Source: Streptococcus mitis SK597 (GTDB taxonomy: Bacteria > Bacillota > Bacilli > Lactobacillales > Streptococcaceae). Taken from it: a stretch of 32,613 nt of DNA. Positions within the stretch are counted from its first letter, which is position 1. Each line of letters begins with the position of its first letter. The notes under the pieces were generated by a model. It was given only the letters and a program-made list of their open reading frames with translations, was not told where the DNA came from and made no database searches. The DNA is taken from NCBI RefSeq assembly GCF_000148545.1, contig NZ_AEDV01000040.1:1-32613 (forward strand), read 5' to 3'. The translations under genes were made by a program, and so were the position numbers. This document shows positions 1 through 8,608 of the stretch, piece by piece.

Positions 1-30
1 CCCTTTTTCTTCAATCTACTTTTACTTATT

Positions 31-891
31 TTAATAAGTTCCTTCTTCACCTTGGCTAGTCAAGATAACAGGTCCATCTTTCGTAATGACAAATTGGTGT
101 TCATACTGACATGACAATCCACCGTCAATGGTCTTATGCGCCCAACCAGTCTTCATATCTGTATCAATTTCCCAATCGCCTGTATTGATCATTGGTTCAA
201 TGGTTAAGACCATTCCTTCACGGAGACGAAGCCCACGACCTGCAATACCATAGTTAGGAACCATTGGTTCTTCATGCATAGTTGGGCCAACACCATGACC
301 AACCAAATCACGCACTACACCGTAACCACGACTTTCAGCGTATTCTTGAATAGCTGCACCAATATCACCGATACGATTTCCAACAACAGCTTGCTCGATT
401 CCCTTGTACATGGCTTCTTTGGTTACATCCATCAAGCTTTTCACTTCTTCGGACGGTGTACCAACAGCATAAGCCCAACATGAGTCTGCTAAACCACCAG
501 AATAGCTCTGAGTGTATTTTTTCATTTGTTCCACATTGTTGAAGTTTAATTTTGAGACATTCAGGTCAGATTTAGCAATTGGACCTCCCAAAACCATATC
601 AACTTTGAGCAAATCACCATCTTTCAAAATATAGTGACGAGGGAAAGCGTGAGCCACTTCATCATTAAGAGAGCAGCAGGTAGCATAAGGATAGTCCATC
701 ATTGCACCGTCAACCCCAATCTGAAGCGGAAGGAAATTTTCTTCCTTACAACGACGGCGAACATATTCTTCAACTTCCCACATATCTACGCCAGGCTTAA
801 TCAAATCACGTAAGCCGATATGAATACTTGCTAGAAAATCACCAGCCTTGTCCATAGCTTCGATTTCACGAGCTGATTTTAATGTTATCAT
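31..891 (-). CDS. map: Methionine aminopeptidase, type I, streptococcal form with an insert
   Basis: Cytosolic metalloprotease that removes the N-terminal Met from new proteins. The 286-residue product has the type I pita-bread fold landmarks: the GHGVGPTMHEEP stretch with a metal/substrate His, a late IEPM motif and a C-terminal YEHQFVIT segment with the last Glu-His neighbourhood. It is longer than the ~264 residues usual for the family. The extra length lies between the two Asp-ligand strands (after KVDMVLGG, residues about 100-140), which matches my recollection of a ~27-residue insert in streptococcal enzymes. The ATG at 891 has a TAGGAG ribosome site. It is the last gene of murA-GNAT-spxR-map, 15 bp after spxR. 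The first 30 bases of the window hold only its T-rich downstream flank. Confidence 0.96.
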   Translation of the reverse strand: MITLKSAREIEAMDKAGDFLASIHIGLRDLIKPGVDMWEVEEYVRRRCKEENFLPLQIGVDGAMMDYPYATCCSLNDEVAHAFPRHYILKDGDLLKVDMVLGGPIAKSDLNVSKLNFNNVEQMKKYTQSYSGGLADSCWAYAVGTPSEEVKSLMDVTKEAMYKGIEQAVVGNRIGDIGAAIQEYAESRGYGVVRDLVGHGVGPTMHEEPMVPNYGIAGRGLRLREGMVLTIEPMINTGDWEIDTDMKTGWAHKTIDGGLSCQYEHQFVITKDGPVILTSQGEEGTY

Positions 892-906
892 TTTTTCTCC
901 TAGTTT

Positions 907-2184
907 CTAATTAATTTTAACAGTCACATTTGCTTTTGCAACAATCTGGTGACCATGATAAATATCATAATCAATAATAGCTGATCGTCTCGTATGATGG
1001 ATAATGCGTGCTTGAATGCGCAGTATATCATCTATCTGAACCGCCTGCAAAAAGTAGATCAGCATTTGCTCGATGATGAGATTGCGACCACTATTCACAA
1101 CTAAATCTTGAGTCATGTGGGTCAGAATTTCTGCCAATACACCATTAGCCAAAACACCGTTCTTCTCTAGCATAAAGGGTTCTACTGTAATGACGACTTC
1201 ATCATGGTGATAAGAAAGTTTTTGACCAATCTGCTCAGAAAAAGTCGGTAGAGCCGAAACTTGGGAACGACTCATTTTCTCCATGACATCTCGTCTGGTT
1301 ACAACCCCAAGCAAGGTTTGATTATTTCGAACAACCGGTACCATTTCAAAGTCTTCAGCAATCATCCGTTGACTCACATTGGCAATATTTGTCGATAATC
1401 CAACTAAAAATAGACTACGCGACATAACCTTATCAATTGTGGTACTTGGTGACTTATCACCAGCATCTCTCATGGTTACAACGCCAACAACAACCTGATG
1501 TTGATTGATAACAGGGAAACGGCTGCTACGATTCTTGCGTACCAAGTCCAAATAATCTTTAACAGTGTCTGTCTCTCTCAGAAAACCATATTCATGACTT
1601 GGACGATAAAGCTTCTCAACTGTCAAAATATCAGTCTTGATTTGGACATTTGACAAGGCTTTATTGATCATAGTCGCAACAGTGAAAGTGTCATGCTTGC
1701 TTCTCAGAACAGGAATTCCTTTTTGATTGGCCAGTTTAAGAACATCATCATGAACCTGAAATCCACCTGTAACTAGAACAGCATTTTCATTTTCAAGTGC
1801 TAACAGTTGGATACGGGTACGGTCTCCGACAATCAAGAGTCCCCCATCATGAAGGTAAGACAAAATATTTTGTTCGGTCATGGCACCGATTGAAAACTTA
1901 CTAAATTCTCTCTCTAAACCTTCTTGCCCAGCCAGAACCTCAGAAGAAGTCACTTCTGCAATTTCAGCAAAAGTTAATCTTTCAATCGCAACTTTCTGGG
2001 ATTTGACGCGGATTGTTCCACTTCTAGGGCGGGTCTCCACAATTCCACGATTTTCAGCTTCTTTAATAGCCCGATAGGCTGTTCCATCACTAACTCCTAG
2101 ATGATTAGAAATGCTACGAACACTGACCCTTTTACCTACTGGTAATTCCTCCAAATAGCTTAGAATTTCCTGATGCTTACTCAT
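907..2184 (-). CDS. spxR: CBS/HotDog-domain transcriptional regulator SpxR
   Basis: A 425-residue multidomain regulator. In order: an N-terminal winged-helix segment (residues ~1-60, SIRSISNHLGVSDGTAYRAI); a DRTGG-like domain (~65-185, with LLIVGDRTRIQ and VTGGFQV); two CBS domains (~190-310, ending VVTRRDVMEK); and a C-terminal HotDog/thioesterase-like domain (~320-425). In S. pneumoniae SpxR is reported to affect spxB, the pyruvate oxidase gene, so it is tied to central carbon flux; CBS domains usually sense adenylates. Its start overlaps the end of the upstream acetyltransferase gene by 8 bases, which suggests translational coupling. The same order, DNA-binding then ligand-sensing then thioesterase fold, is known in Firmicute CBS/HotDog regulators. 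Confidence 0.9.
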   Translation of the reverse strand: MSKHQEILSYLEELPVGKRVSVRSISNHLGVSDGTAYRAIKEAENRGIVETRPRSGTIRVKSQKVAIERLTFAEIAEVTSSEVLAGQEGLEREFSKFSIGAMTEQNILSYLHDGGLLIVGDRTRIQLLALENENAVLVTGGFQVHDDVLKLANQKGIPVLRSKHDTFTVATMINKALSNVQIKTDILTVEKLYRPSHEYGFLRETDTVKDYLDLVRKNRSSRFPVINQHQVVVGVVTMRDAGDKSPSTTIDKVMSRSLFLVGLSTNIANVSQRMIAEDFEMVPVVRNNQTLLGVVTRRDVMEKMSRSQVSALPTFSEQIGQKLSYHHDEVVITVEPFMLEKNGVLANGVLAEILTHMTQDLVVNSGRNLIIEQMLIYFLQAVQIDDILRIQARIIHHTRRSAIIDYDIYHGHQIVAKANVTVKIN

Positions 2185-2728
2185 TGAATTCTCCTTTTAC
2201 ATATCGAAATTCAAGATAATCTCGCATTTTCCTTGTATAGCGATCACTTCCCTTAAACTGACGAATCAAACGGAATCCAGACTTAAGGGCAACCCGTTGA
2301 CTAGCTTCATTTTCAAGATGGGTAATGATGAATAATTGTTTTAATCCAAATTCCTCAAAAGAAAGTTGACAAATTTTTCTAACAACCTCTGTCATAAATC
2401 CTTGCGACCAAGCATCTTTTCTCAAAAAATAGCCAAGCTCTGCTTCTTTTTTGATTTCATCTAACTTCTCAAATTTAATAGAACCAATCATTTGTTGATT
2501 TTTCTGGTCACAAATTGCCCATACTCCCAAAGGGGACTTCATAAAGTAATTGGCCAACGCATATTGACTCTCTTCCAGACTTGCCTGAGTCGGGAAAATA
2601 AATTGAAGATTTTCTGGATTCGAAGCTATCTCATGGAAGTCCTGACTATCACTAAAAAAGAAAGGACGCAAATACAAGCGATCCGTTTCAAAAAAAGAAA
2701 ACATTGCTAATTTGGTCCAAATATTCAT
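2177..2728 (-). CDS. GNAT family N-acetyltransferase (RimJ/RimL type)
   Basis: A 183-residue GNAT protein. It begins with the typical ETDRLYLRPF strand and has an acetyl-CoA-binding region around AELGYFLRKDAWSQGFMTE and a C-terminal NEASQRVALKSGF segment. These are hallmarks of RimJ/RimL-like enzymes that acetylate protein N-termini or small amines; the substrate cannot be read from the sequence. I start at the ATG at 2728, which has GAGG five bases upstream, rather than the in-frame GTG at 2734, which has no usable ribosome site. It sits between murA (15-bp gap) and spxR (8-bp overlap) in one operon. Confidence 0.85.
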   Translation of the reverse strand: MNIWTKLAMFSFFETDRLYLRPFFFSDSQDFHEIASNPENLQFIFPTQASLEESQYALANYFMKSPLGVWAICDQKNQQMIGSIKFEKLDEIKKEAELGYFLRKDAWSQGFMTEVVRKICQLSFEEFGLKQLFIITHLENEASQRVALKSGFRLIRQFKGSDRYTRKMRDYLEFRYVKGEFNE

Positions 2729-2743
2729 AAACACCTCTACGGT

Positions 2744-4003
2744 TTAATCCTCAACAAGTGTAATATCCGCTCCTAGATTACGTAATTTTTCAATAATATC
2801 AGAATAACCACGTAAGATAAACTCGATATTTGTAATTTCAGTTTGTCCCTCGGCCATCAAACCAGCAATAACCAAAGCTGCACCAGCTCTTAAGTCGGTC
2901 GCTTTAACACTGGCTCCACGCAAATTACGTCCACCCGTGTACAAAATATGACCATTTGTTGTAGAAATATCCGCATCCATCTTTGCTAGTTCAAAAACAT
3001 GATTTACACGTTTTTCGTAAATCGTATCGACAATTGTACCACGACCATTAGCTGTGAGTAAAAGTGGGGTAATCGGTTGTTGCAAATCAGTTGCAAAGCC
3101 TGGGTAAGGAGCTGTCTTAATATTGATTGCTTTCAAATTAGACTGCTCTTCGACAAAAATGCTGTCTTCAGATACAGTCATTCTCACTCCCATTTCTTCC
3201 AGCTTAGCAATAAATCCTTCTAGGTGTTCGTAAAGAACATTATTTATACGAATCCCCTTGCCGACTGCAGCAGCTAAAGATATATATGTTCCAGCTTCAA
3301 TGCGGTCTGGAATAACCTGATGACGTGTCCCATGTAATCTTTCGACACCATCAATAATGATGATATTGGTTCCTGCCCCACGGATATGGGCACCCATATT
3401 ATTCAAGAGAGTTGCAACATCAATAATCTCAGGTTCACGGGCTGCATTTTCAATAATAGTACGACCATTCGCTTTAACCGCAGCAATCATCGTATTGATC
3501 GTTGCCCCTACACTAACCGTGTCCATGTAAATACTTGCACCATGAAGTCCTGTATCTTTAGCAGATAACTTCATGTTATCTCCCTCGTAGCTAACAGTGG
3601 CACCCATAGCTTCAAAAGCCTTAAGGTGTAGGTCAATCGGACGAGGACCTAGATCACATCCTCCCGGTAGACCAACTGTCGCTTCACCAAAACGGCCTAA
3701 GAGGCTCCCATAAAAATAGTAAGATGCACGAAGACTGTTAATTTTACCATAAGGCATTGGAATATTTTGAACACCTCTTGGATCAATCTCCAAGACATCA
3801 TCATAACGCTTAACAGTAGCTCCCATCAATTCCATGATTTCGACAAGACTGGCTACATCCGAAATATCTGGAACACAATCCAAAGTCACCACATCATCAG
3901 CCAATATAATAGCTGGAATTAAGGCCACAACGCTATTTTTAGCACCACTAATAGTGATTTCACCTTGTAGTGGTAATCCACCATTGATAACAATTTTTCT
4001 CAT
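2744..4003 (-). CDS. murA: UDP-N-acetylglucosamine 1-carboxyvinyltransferase
   Basis: Catalyses the first committed step of peptidoglycan synthesis, adding enolpyruvate from PEP to UDP-GlcNAc. The 419-residue protein has the N-terminal [19 protein letters not shown] segment with the conserved Lys-Asn, the active-site loop [16 protein letters not shown] (Cys is the PEP and fosfomycin target), and the closing [18 protein letters not shown] segment. Gram-positive bacteria commonly carry two MurA paralogues and only one is in view. The ATG at 4003 has a weak ribosome site. An extended -10 box (TGATATAAT) lies about 50 bp upstream. It is the first gene of the four-gene operon ending in map. Confidence 0.95.
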   Translation of the reverse strand: MRKIVINGGLPLQGEITISGAKNSVVALIPAIILADDVVTLDCVPDISDVASLVEIMELMGATVKRYDDVLEIDPRGVQNIPMPYGKINSLRASYYFYGSLLGRFGEATVGLPGGCDLGPRPIDLHLKAFEAMGATVSYEGDNMKLSAKDTGLHGASIYMDTVSVGATINTMIAAVKANGRTIIENAAREPEIIDVATLLNNMGAHIRGAGTNIIIIDGVERLHGTRHQVIPDRIEAGTYISLAAAVGKGIRINNVLYEHLEGFIAKLEEMGVRMTVSEDSIFVEEQSNLKAINIKTAPYPGFATDLQQPITPLLLTANGRGTIVDTIYEKRVNHVFELAKMDADISTTNGHILYTGGRNLRGASVKATDLRAGAALVIAGLMAEGQTEITNIEFILRGYSDIIEKLRNLGADITLVED

Positions 4004-4053
4004 TCTAAGTTTTTAATACTCTTTCAAGATTTCTAATAAGGTCTTTAGAATAA

Positions 4054-4059
4054 ATTATA
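4054..4059 (-). promoter_or_regulatory. Putative -10 box of the murA operon
   Basis: On the minus strand the sequence reads TGATATAAT, an extended -10 element, about 50 bp before the murA ATG. No good -35 box is visible, as is common for extended -10 promoters. Confidence 0.5.
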
Positions 4060-4197
4060 TCATAAATGTAACCTTTTTTCCATCCTTTTCACTTTGATTG
4101 GATAGTAATCAATAAATAGGATTAAGTTGAAAGGTTACGTCTACATTTTTCTTCAACATCTTTGATACTAAAAAGAGCCTAAATTAAGAATTATAAA

Positions 4198-4241
4198 ATA
4201 CCCCAAAAATTAGATTTTCTATGTCTAACTTTTGGAGTATA
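4198..4241. repeat. Imperfect long inverted repeat (terminator-like or IS-end remnant)
   Basis: One arm contains ATAC, CCAAAA and TTAGA in order. The other contains TCTAA, TTTTGG and GTAT. Together they form a stem of about 17 bp with a few mismatches and a short loop. A CCAAAAGTTAGA-like end is reminiscent of terminal repeats of IS3-family elements, so this may be a fused pair of IS ends. It could also be a terminator-like hairpin, although no strong T-tract follows either arm. Confidence 0.45.
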
Positions 4242-4525
4242 GTTCAACTATAAGAGATAATGGTCTTTTGGGATATTTATAAGCAAGAAGAAATCAAAAA
4301 CAACTCATGTCTGTGTCACCTTACAGATAATCTACTACTGACCTTCTCATCTCTATATTCAATTGCAAATAAGTTGTATTTAGTTGATTCAGAACAAACT
4401 TCCGAGTTTTTTTATTAAGCATTGGAAGTGAGTTCTTTTTGATTCTCGTTCAGCAGGTTTTAGGACTTGTCCTATCCAGATAATATCTTTTCTGCAACCC
4501 ACAATGACTAATAAATAGCTTTTCT

Positions 4526-5515
4526 TTACTCTACTACCGCTTCAGCAATTTCTTCTCGGCTGATACCTGCAAAATAACGTGTAATATCAATAGTTTCTAG
4601 CGCCTTAAGGACATCTTCGCGTTCGTATTTGACGCCACGAAGGACATCTTCTACAGCTGCAACGTCTTCGATACCAAAGAAATCCCCATAAATCTTGATG
4701 TCTTGGATTTTTGATTCGACGACATTAGCAAAAACTTCGACCTTACCACTGGTGAATTTTGTTCCACGACGGACGTTAAATTCAGGTGATTTACCGTAGT
4801 TCCAGTCCCAAGTACCAAACTTAGTATCCTTGATGCGATTGATTTCAGCCAATTCTTCCTCAGAAAAAACGTATTCTGTCATCTCTGGATACTCTTTTTT
4901 CATGTATTCCAAGAGTAAATCACGGAATTCTTCGACTGTGATTTTTTCTGGTAATTCATTGACAATATTGGTGACACGAGCACGAACAGATTTCACACCT
5001 TTTGATTCAAATTTATCTTTTGAAACCTTAAGGGCATTTGCGAGGACTGACAAATCAACGTCAAAGAGCAAGCAACCGTGGTGCATGATACGGCCATTGA
5101 TATAGGCTTGGGCATTGCCGCAGAACTTCTTACCATCAATCTCAAGGTCATTACGGCCTGTGAACTCAGCTTTAACCCCAAGTTGAGCCAAAGTATTGAT
5201 AACTGGAGTTGAGAAGCTCTTAAAGTCAAAAGCCTTGTTTTCATCTTCTTTTGAAATGATCGTGTAGTTGAGGTTATTTAAATCGTGGTAAACAGCTCCA
5301 CCACCACTGATACGGCGAACTACCTCAATACCATTTTCTCGAACATAATCACGGTTGATTTCTTCGATGGTATTTTGGTGACGACCAACAATGATAGATG
5401 GCTTGTTGATCCAAAGAAGGAAGATTTGATCCTCATCCAAAAGATGTTTAAAGGCGTATTCTTCCAAGGCGATATTAAAAGCGGTGTCGTTTGAATGATT
5501 GATAATGTATTTCAT
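4526..5515 (-). CDS. lplA: Lipoate-protein ligase A
   Basis: Activates free lipoate with ATP and attaches it to the lipoyl-domain Lys of 2-oxoacid dehydrogenase complexes. The 329-residue protein has the LplA core: WINKPSIIVGRHQNT near residue 40, the RRISGGGAVYHD glycine-rich motif, KFCGNAQAYI, and the C-terminal accessory domain starting near residue 245. The ATG at 5515 has AAGAAGG upstream. It lies 60 bp after pdhD in the same direction, separated by a hairpin at 5533-5569. Its target, the lipoyl domain, is encoded by pdhD itself, so enzyme and substrate are made from one operon. Mitis-group streptococci generally depend on scavenged lipoate, and no lipoate synthase is in view. Confidence 0.93.
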   Translation of the reverse strand: MKYIINHSNDTAFNIALEEYAFKHLLDEDQIFLLWINKPSIIVGRHQNTIEEINRDYVRENGIEVVRRISGGGAVYHDLNNLNYTIISKEDENKAFDFKSFSTPVINTLAQLGVKAEFTGRNDLEIDGKKFCGNAQAYINGRIMHHGCLLFDVDLSVLANALKVSKDKFESKGVKSVRARVTNIVNELPEKITVEEFRDLLLEYMKKEYPEMTEYVFSEEELAEINRIKDTKFGTWDWNYGKSPEFNVRRGTKFTSGKVEVFANVVESKIQDIKIYGDFFGIEDVAAVEDVLRGVKYEREDVLKALETIDITRYFAGISREEIAEAVVE

Positions 5516-5532
5516 GAGATACCTTCTTATAC

Positions 5533-5569
5533 GATAGAGACTGGAAATAACCTTCCAGTCTAATCTATC
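5533..5569. terminator. Hairpin between pdhD and lplA
   Basis: Arms GATAGAGACTGGAA and TTCCAGTCT-aa-TCTATC form an inner 9-bp stem with a 6-base loop, extended by an outer stem. In the direction of the operon (minus) no U-tract follows, so it is more likely an attenuator, processing site or mRNA stabiliser than a full terminator. Confidence 0.55.
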
Positions 5570-5575
5570 TTTCTT

Positions 5576-7279
5576 TTATTTTTTCTTAGGTGAATGGATG
5601 GCCATTCCTAAAACATCCGCAAATGCTTCGTACATCACTTCAGAGTAGGTTGGGTGTCCGTGGATAGTCTTCAGCATTTCTTCAACAGTAATTTCCATTT
5701 CGATAATGCTTGACGCTTCATTGATCAATTCTGCAGCTGCAGGACCGATGATATGAACACCAAGGATTTCTCCGTATTTCTTATCTGCGATGACTTTAAC
5801 GAAACCTTGAGCTGCATCTGAGGCAATGGCACGACCGTTAGCAGCAAAGTTGAACTTACCAATGGCTACATCGTATTTCTCACGGGCTTGTTCTTCAGTC
5901 AAACCTACTGCTGCTACTTCAGGAAGAGTGTAGATGGCTGCTGGAGTCAAGTTCAATTTGGCAACAGCATGATTTCCTTTAAGAGCATTTTCTGCGGCAA
6001 CTTCTCCCATACGGAAGGCTGCGTGAGCCAACATCTTAGTACCGTTGATGTCACCTGGTGCGTAAATACCTGAAACAGAAGTTTCCATGTATTCGTTGAT
6101 CTTGATACGACCACGATCCAATTCAAACTCAACCTCTCCAATACCTTCAAGGTCTGGCACACGACCAATTGAAAGAAGGGCTTTACTTGCGATAATATCG
6201 CCTTTTCCTTCAACCTTGATACGAAGTTGACCATTTTCCTCAATGATTTCTTGCAATTTAGTACCAGTCAAGATGGTCATACCTTTGCGTTCAAGAATCA
6301 AGCGAAGATTCTTAGACACTTCTGCATCCATAGCTGGCACGATACGGTCCATCATTTCGATAACAGTCACTTTTGAACCAAATGTCATAAAGGCTTGACC
6401 AAGTTCGATACCGACAATACCACCACCGATGATAACAAGGCTTTCTGGCACTTCGTTCATTTCAAGAATGTCGTCACTAGTCATGACAAGTGGAGATTCC
6501 ATACCAGGGACGTTGATTTTGCTGACTTTTGACCCACCAGCAAGGATGATTTTCTTGGTTTCAAGCAATTCAGAACCATTTACCAAGACGTTCTTGTCTT
6601 TAGTAATGGTACCAATTCCCTTATGTACTGCTACACCATAACTACGAAGAAGACCTGCAACTCCACCCACCAAGGTATTAACAACCTTAGACTTGGTTTC
6701 AAGGAGTTTGTTCATATCTACAGTGAAGTTTGGATTTTCAATGACGATACCACGGTTTGCGGCATGACCGATATTCTCGATGATTTCAGCGTTGTGAAGA
6801 TAGGTCTTAGTTGGGATACATCCACGGTTCAAGCAGGTTCCACCGAGTTCAGATTTCTCAACAAGGGCAACCTTACCGCCGAGTTGGGCAGCTTTAATGG
6901 CTGCAACATAACCAGCAGGACCTCCACCAATCACAACGATATCAAAAGCATCATCGCTCTTACCATCATCGTTTGAGGCACTTGCTGCAGGTGCTGGGCT
7001 AGCTTCTGGAGCTGCGGCTCCAGCTGTTGGGATATTTTCCCCTTCTTCTCCGAGGTAACCGATAACTTCCGTTACAGGAACTGTTTCACCGTCCCCTTTA
7101 AGGATAGCAATCAAGTACCCATCTTCTTCAGCTTCCAATTCCATGCTGACTTTATCAGTCATGATTTCCAAAAGGATTTCTCCTTCTTTTACAAATTCTC
7201 CGACTTTTTTATTCCATTGGACGATTTGTCCTTCTGTCATATCCACGCCGGCTTTTGGCATAATTACTTCTAAGGCCAT
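5576..7279 (-). CDS. pdhD: Dihydrolipoamide dehydrogenase (E3) with N-terminal lipoyl domain
   Basis: FAD-dependent E3 that reoxidises dihydrolipoamide with NAD+. The 567-residue chain starts with a lipoyl domain (residues ~1-78; the lipoylated Lys is K43 in MTDKVSME), then an Ala/Pro-rich linker (~84-108), then the flavoprotein. Flavoprotein landmarks are GGGPAG (118-123), the redox disulfide GGTCLNRGCIPTK, an NAD-binding GGGIVGIE and the HGHPTYSE His-Glu motif near the C-terminus. The lipoyl domain on E3 rather than E2 is known for pneumococcal LpdA. The ATG at 7279 has AAGGAAGGA upstream. It lies 45 bp after pdhC. The gene is also called acoL or lpdA. Confidence 0.95.
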   Translation of the reverse strand: MALEVIMPKAGVDMTEGQIVQWNKKVGEFVKEGEILLEIMTDKVSMELEAEEDGYLIAILKGDGETVPVTEVIGYLGEEGENIPTAGAAAPEASPAPAASASNDDGKSDDAFDIVVIGGGPAGYVAAIKAAQLGGKVALVEKSELGGTCLNRGCIPTKTYLHNAEIIENIGHAANRGIVIENPNFTVDMNKLLETKSKVVNTLVGGVAGLLRSYGVAVHKGIGTITKDKNVLVNGSELLETKKIILAGGSKVSKINVPGMESPLVMTSDDILEMNEVPESLVIIGGGIVGIELGQAFMTFGSKVTVIEMMDRIVPAMDAEVSKNLRLILERKGMTILTGTKLQEIIEENGQLRIKVEGKGDIIASKALLSIGRVPDLEGIGEVEFELDRGRIKINEYMETSVSGIYAPGDINGTKMLAHAAFRMGEVAAENALKGNHAVAKLNLTPAAIYTLPEVAAVGLTEEQAREKYDVAIGKFNFAANGRAIASDAAQGFVKVIADKKYGEILGVHIIGPAAAELINEASSIIEMEITVEEMLKTIHGHPTYSEVMYEAFADVLGMAIHSPKKK

Positions 7280-7324
7280 GTCTTCCTTCCTTTATCTATA
7301 TCTTTAAAATGAATACTCTTATTC

Positions 7325-8368
7325 TTAAATCAACATTGAGATTGGATTTTCAATCAATTCTTTCAAATCTTTCATAAACTTAGCACCAGCCATACCATCT
7401 ACGACACGGTGGTCAATTGTTAAACCAAGACTCATGATTGGGCGAATCACAATTTCACCATTGACGACAACTGGTTTCTCGATTGTCGAACTGACACCAA
7501 GAATAGCTGAGTTTGGTTGGTTGATGATAGGACCAAAGGACTGAACACCAAACATTCCCAAGTTACTGATTGTGAAGGTTGAATTTTGAAGTTCACTTGG
7601 AGCCAATTTGCCATCCAAGGTACGGCCAATCACATCTTTAAAGGCTACAACCAACTCTGAAAGAGTCATCTTCTCAGCATTGTAAACAACAGGTGTCATC
7701 AATCCATTATCCATCCCAACTGCCATCGCAAGGTTGACATAGTTGTGAGTGATAATGGTCTTGCCATCTTCTGTCAATGAAGCGTTGATATAAGGGTGTT
7801 TCATAAGTGTCTTAACAACAGCAAGTGAAAGAAGGTCTGTTACAGTAGTCTTCTTCCCAGTTGCTTCCATGATTGGCTCAAGAACCTTCTTACGAAGAGC
7901 CAACATTTCAGTCATATCAACTTCATAGTTGAGAGTGAAGGTTGGCGCAGTCAAGTAAGATTCAACCATGCGTTGGGCAATAACCTTACGCATTGGTGTC
8001 ATTGGAATACGCTCGATTTCACCGTAAGGTGTTACGTTATCAGGAACTTCTTCCACTTTTTCAATCTGAGCAGGAGACTTGATGGTCTCGTTTTCAATAT
8101 TTTCAGGAAGCAAGGCCAAAACATCCTTCTTCATGATTTTACCACGATGACCAGTTCCTTGGATTTCCTGCCAAGCAATGTTATGTTCGAGGGCAATTCG
8201 TTTTGCAAGTGGCGAAATGCGAACCACATTTGTGTCTTTATAAGTTTCCACGTCTTCTTTGTGGACACGACCGTTTGCACCTGAGCCAGAAACGTCATAG
8301 AGGTTGATCCCTAAATCATCCGCTAACTTTCTAGCCGCAGGAGTCGCTCTTAGCTTGTCATCAGCCAT
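7325..8368 (-). CDS. pdhC: Dihydrolipoyllysine acetyltransferase (E2) without lipoyl domain, two E3-binding-like domains
   Basis: The 347-residue E2 core transfers acetyl from lipoyl groups to CoA. Residues 7-40 (RATPAARKLADDLGINL onward) and 50-83 (RISPLAKRIALEHNIAW onward) are two peripheral-subunit-binding domains in tandem, 43 residues apart. The catalytic domain follows, from about residue 120, with the active-site DHRVVDG near the C-terminus. There is no lipoyl domain; the only one in the operon is on PdhD. I start at the ATG at 8368, which has GGAGAGG upstream and opens directly on the first binding domain. The frame stays open upstream to 8452, but that part is the flanking repeat and reads like translated non-coding DNA. 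The gene is also called acoC. Confidence 0.93.
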   Translation of the reverse strand: MADDKLRATPAARKLADDLGINLYDVSGSGANGRVHKEDVETYKDTNVVRISPLAKRIALEHNIAWQEIQGTGHRGKIMKKDVLALLPENIENETIKSPAQIEKVEEVPDNVTPYGEIERIPMTPMRKVIAQRMVESYLTAPTFTLNYEVDMTEMLALRKKVLEPIMEATGKKTTVTDLLSLAVVKTLMKHPYINASLTEDGKTIITHNYVNLAMAVGMDNGLMTPVVYNAEKMTLSELVVAFKDVIGRTLDGKLAPSELQNSTFTISNLGMFGVQSFGPIINQPNSAILGVSSTIEKPVVVNGEIVIRPIMSLGLTIDHRVVDGMAGAKFMKDLKELIENPISMLI

Positions 8369-8389
8369 GACCTCTCCAATTCTAATTAT

Positions 8390-8498
8390 GATACTAAGGG
8401 CGTTAAAAGCGACTGAAAAATAGGAAATCGACGATGACTTCGATGAAGCCAAGGAGATTTATCTTTTTTCCGAGCTTTTAGCCCGTGTTCGAATATAA
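8390..8498. repeat. Structured repeat unit 1 of 3 (~109 bp hairpin element)
   Basis: First of three tandem units of 109-110 bp between pdhB and pdhC. Positions 8398-8484 fold into one long interrupted hairpin. The paired arms are GGGC/GCCC (8398-8401 with 8481-8484), TAAAAGC/GCTTTTA (8404-8410 with 8474-8480), A-tract/T-tract (8416-8420 with 8464-8469), AAATC/GATTT (8425-8429 with 8456-8460) and TGACTTC/GAAGCCA (8435-8441 with 8445-8451), closing on a GAT loop. The single A-C mismatch in the top stem becomes a G-U wobble in minus-strand RNA. It may belong to the pneumococcal SPRITE family (terminator-like repeat); I cannot check its consensus. Confidence 0.8.
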
Positions 8499-8608
8499 GA
8501 TATTAAGGACGAAGAGGGCAATGAAAAAATAGGAGATTAACGATGTGTTCGATGAACACAAGGCAATCTATCTTTTTTTCGCAGACCTCCGTCCGAATTC
8601 AATTACAT
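8499..8608. repeat. Structured repeat unit 2 of 3 (diverged, compensating changes)
   Basis: Same layout as unit 1, but almost every stem has different bases that still pair: GGACG/CGTCC (8507-8511 with 8590-8594), AGG/CCT (8515-8517 with 8586-8588), A-tract/T-tract (8524-8529 with 8573-8579), AGATT/AATCT (8534-8538 with 8565-8569) and TGTGTTC/GAACACA (8544-8550 with 8554-8560). The GAT loop and the internal-loop TAGG and ATC are kept. The unit is about 75% like its neighbours by eye, whereas units 1 and 3 are nearly identical. Confidence 0.8.

Larger units (their letters stand above)
4004..4525. other. AT-rich intergenic region between lplA and murA, no intact gene
   Basis: 522 bp with no convincing reading frame on either strand. 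Apart from the murA promoter near its right... murA side (4054-4059) and a long inverted repeat at 4198-4241, I see no clear signal. The minus strand carries short open fragments interrupted by stops, which could be decayed coding sequence, but I cannot assign a family. Confidence 0.6.

Noticed and set aside
8369-8452. 28-codon N-terminal extension of pdhC
   Set aside because: It runs into the structured repeat; the ATG at 8368 has a good ribosome site and begins at the binding domain.
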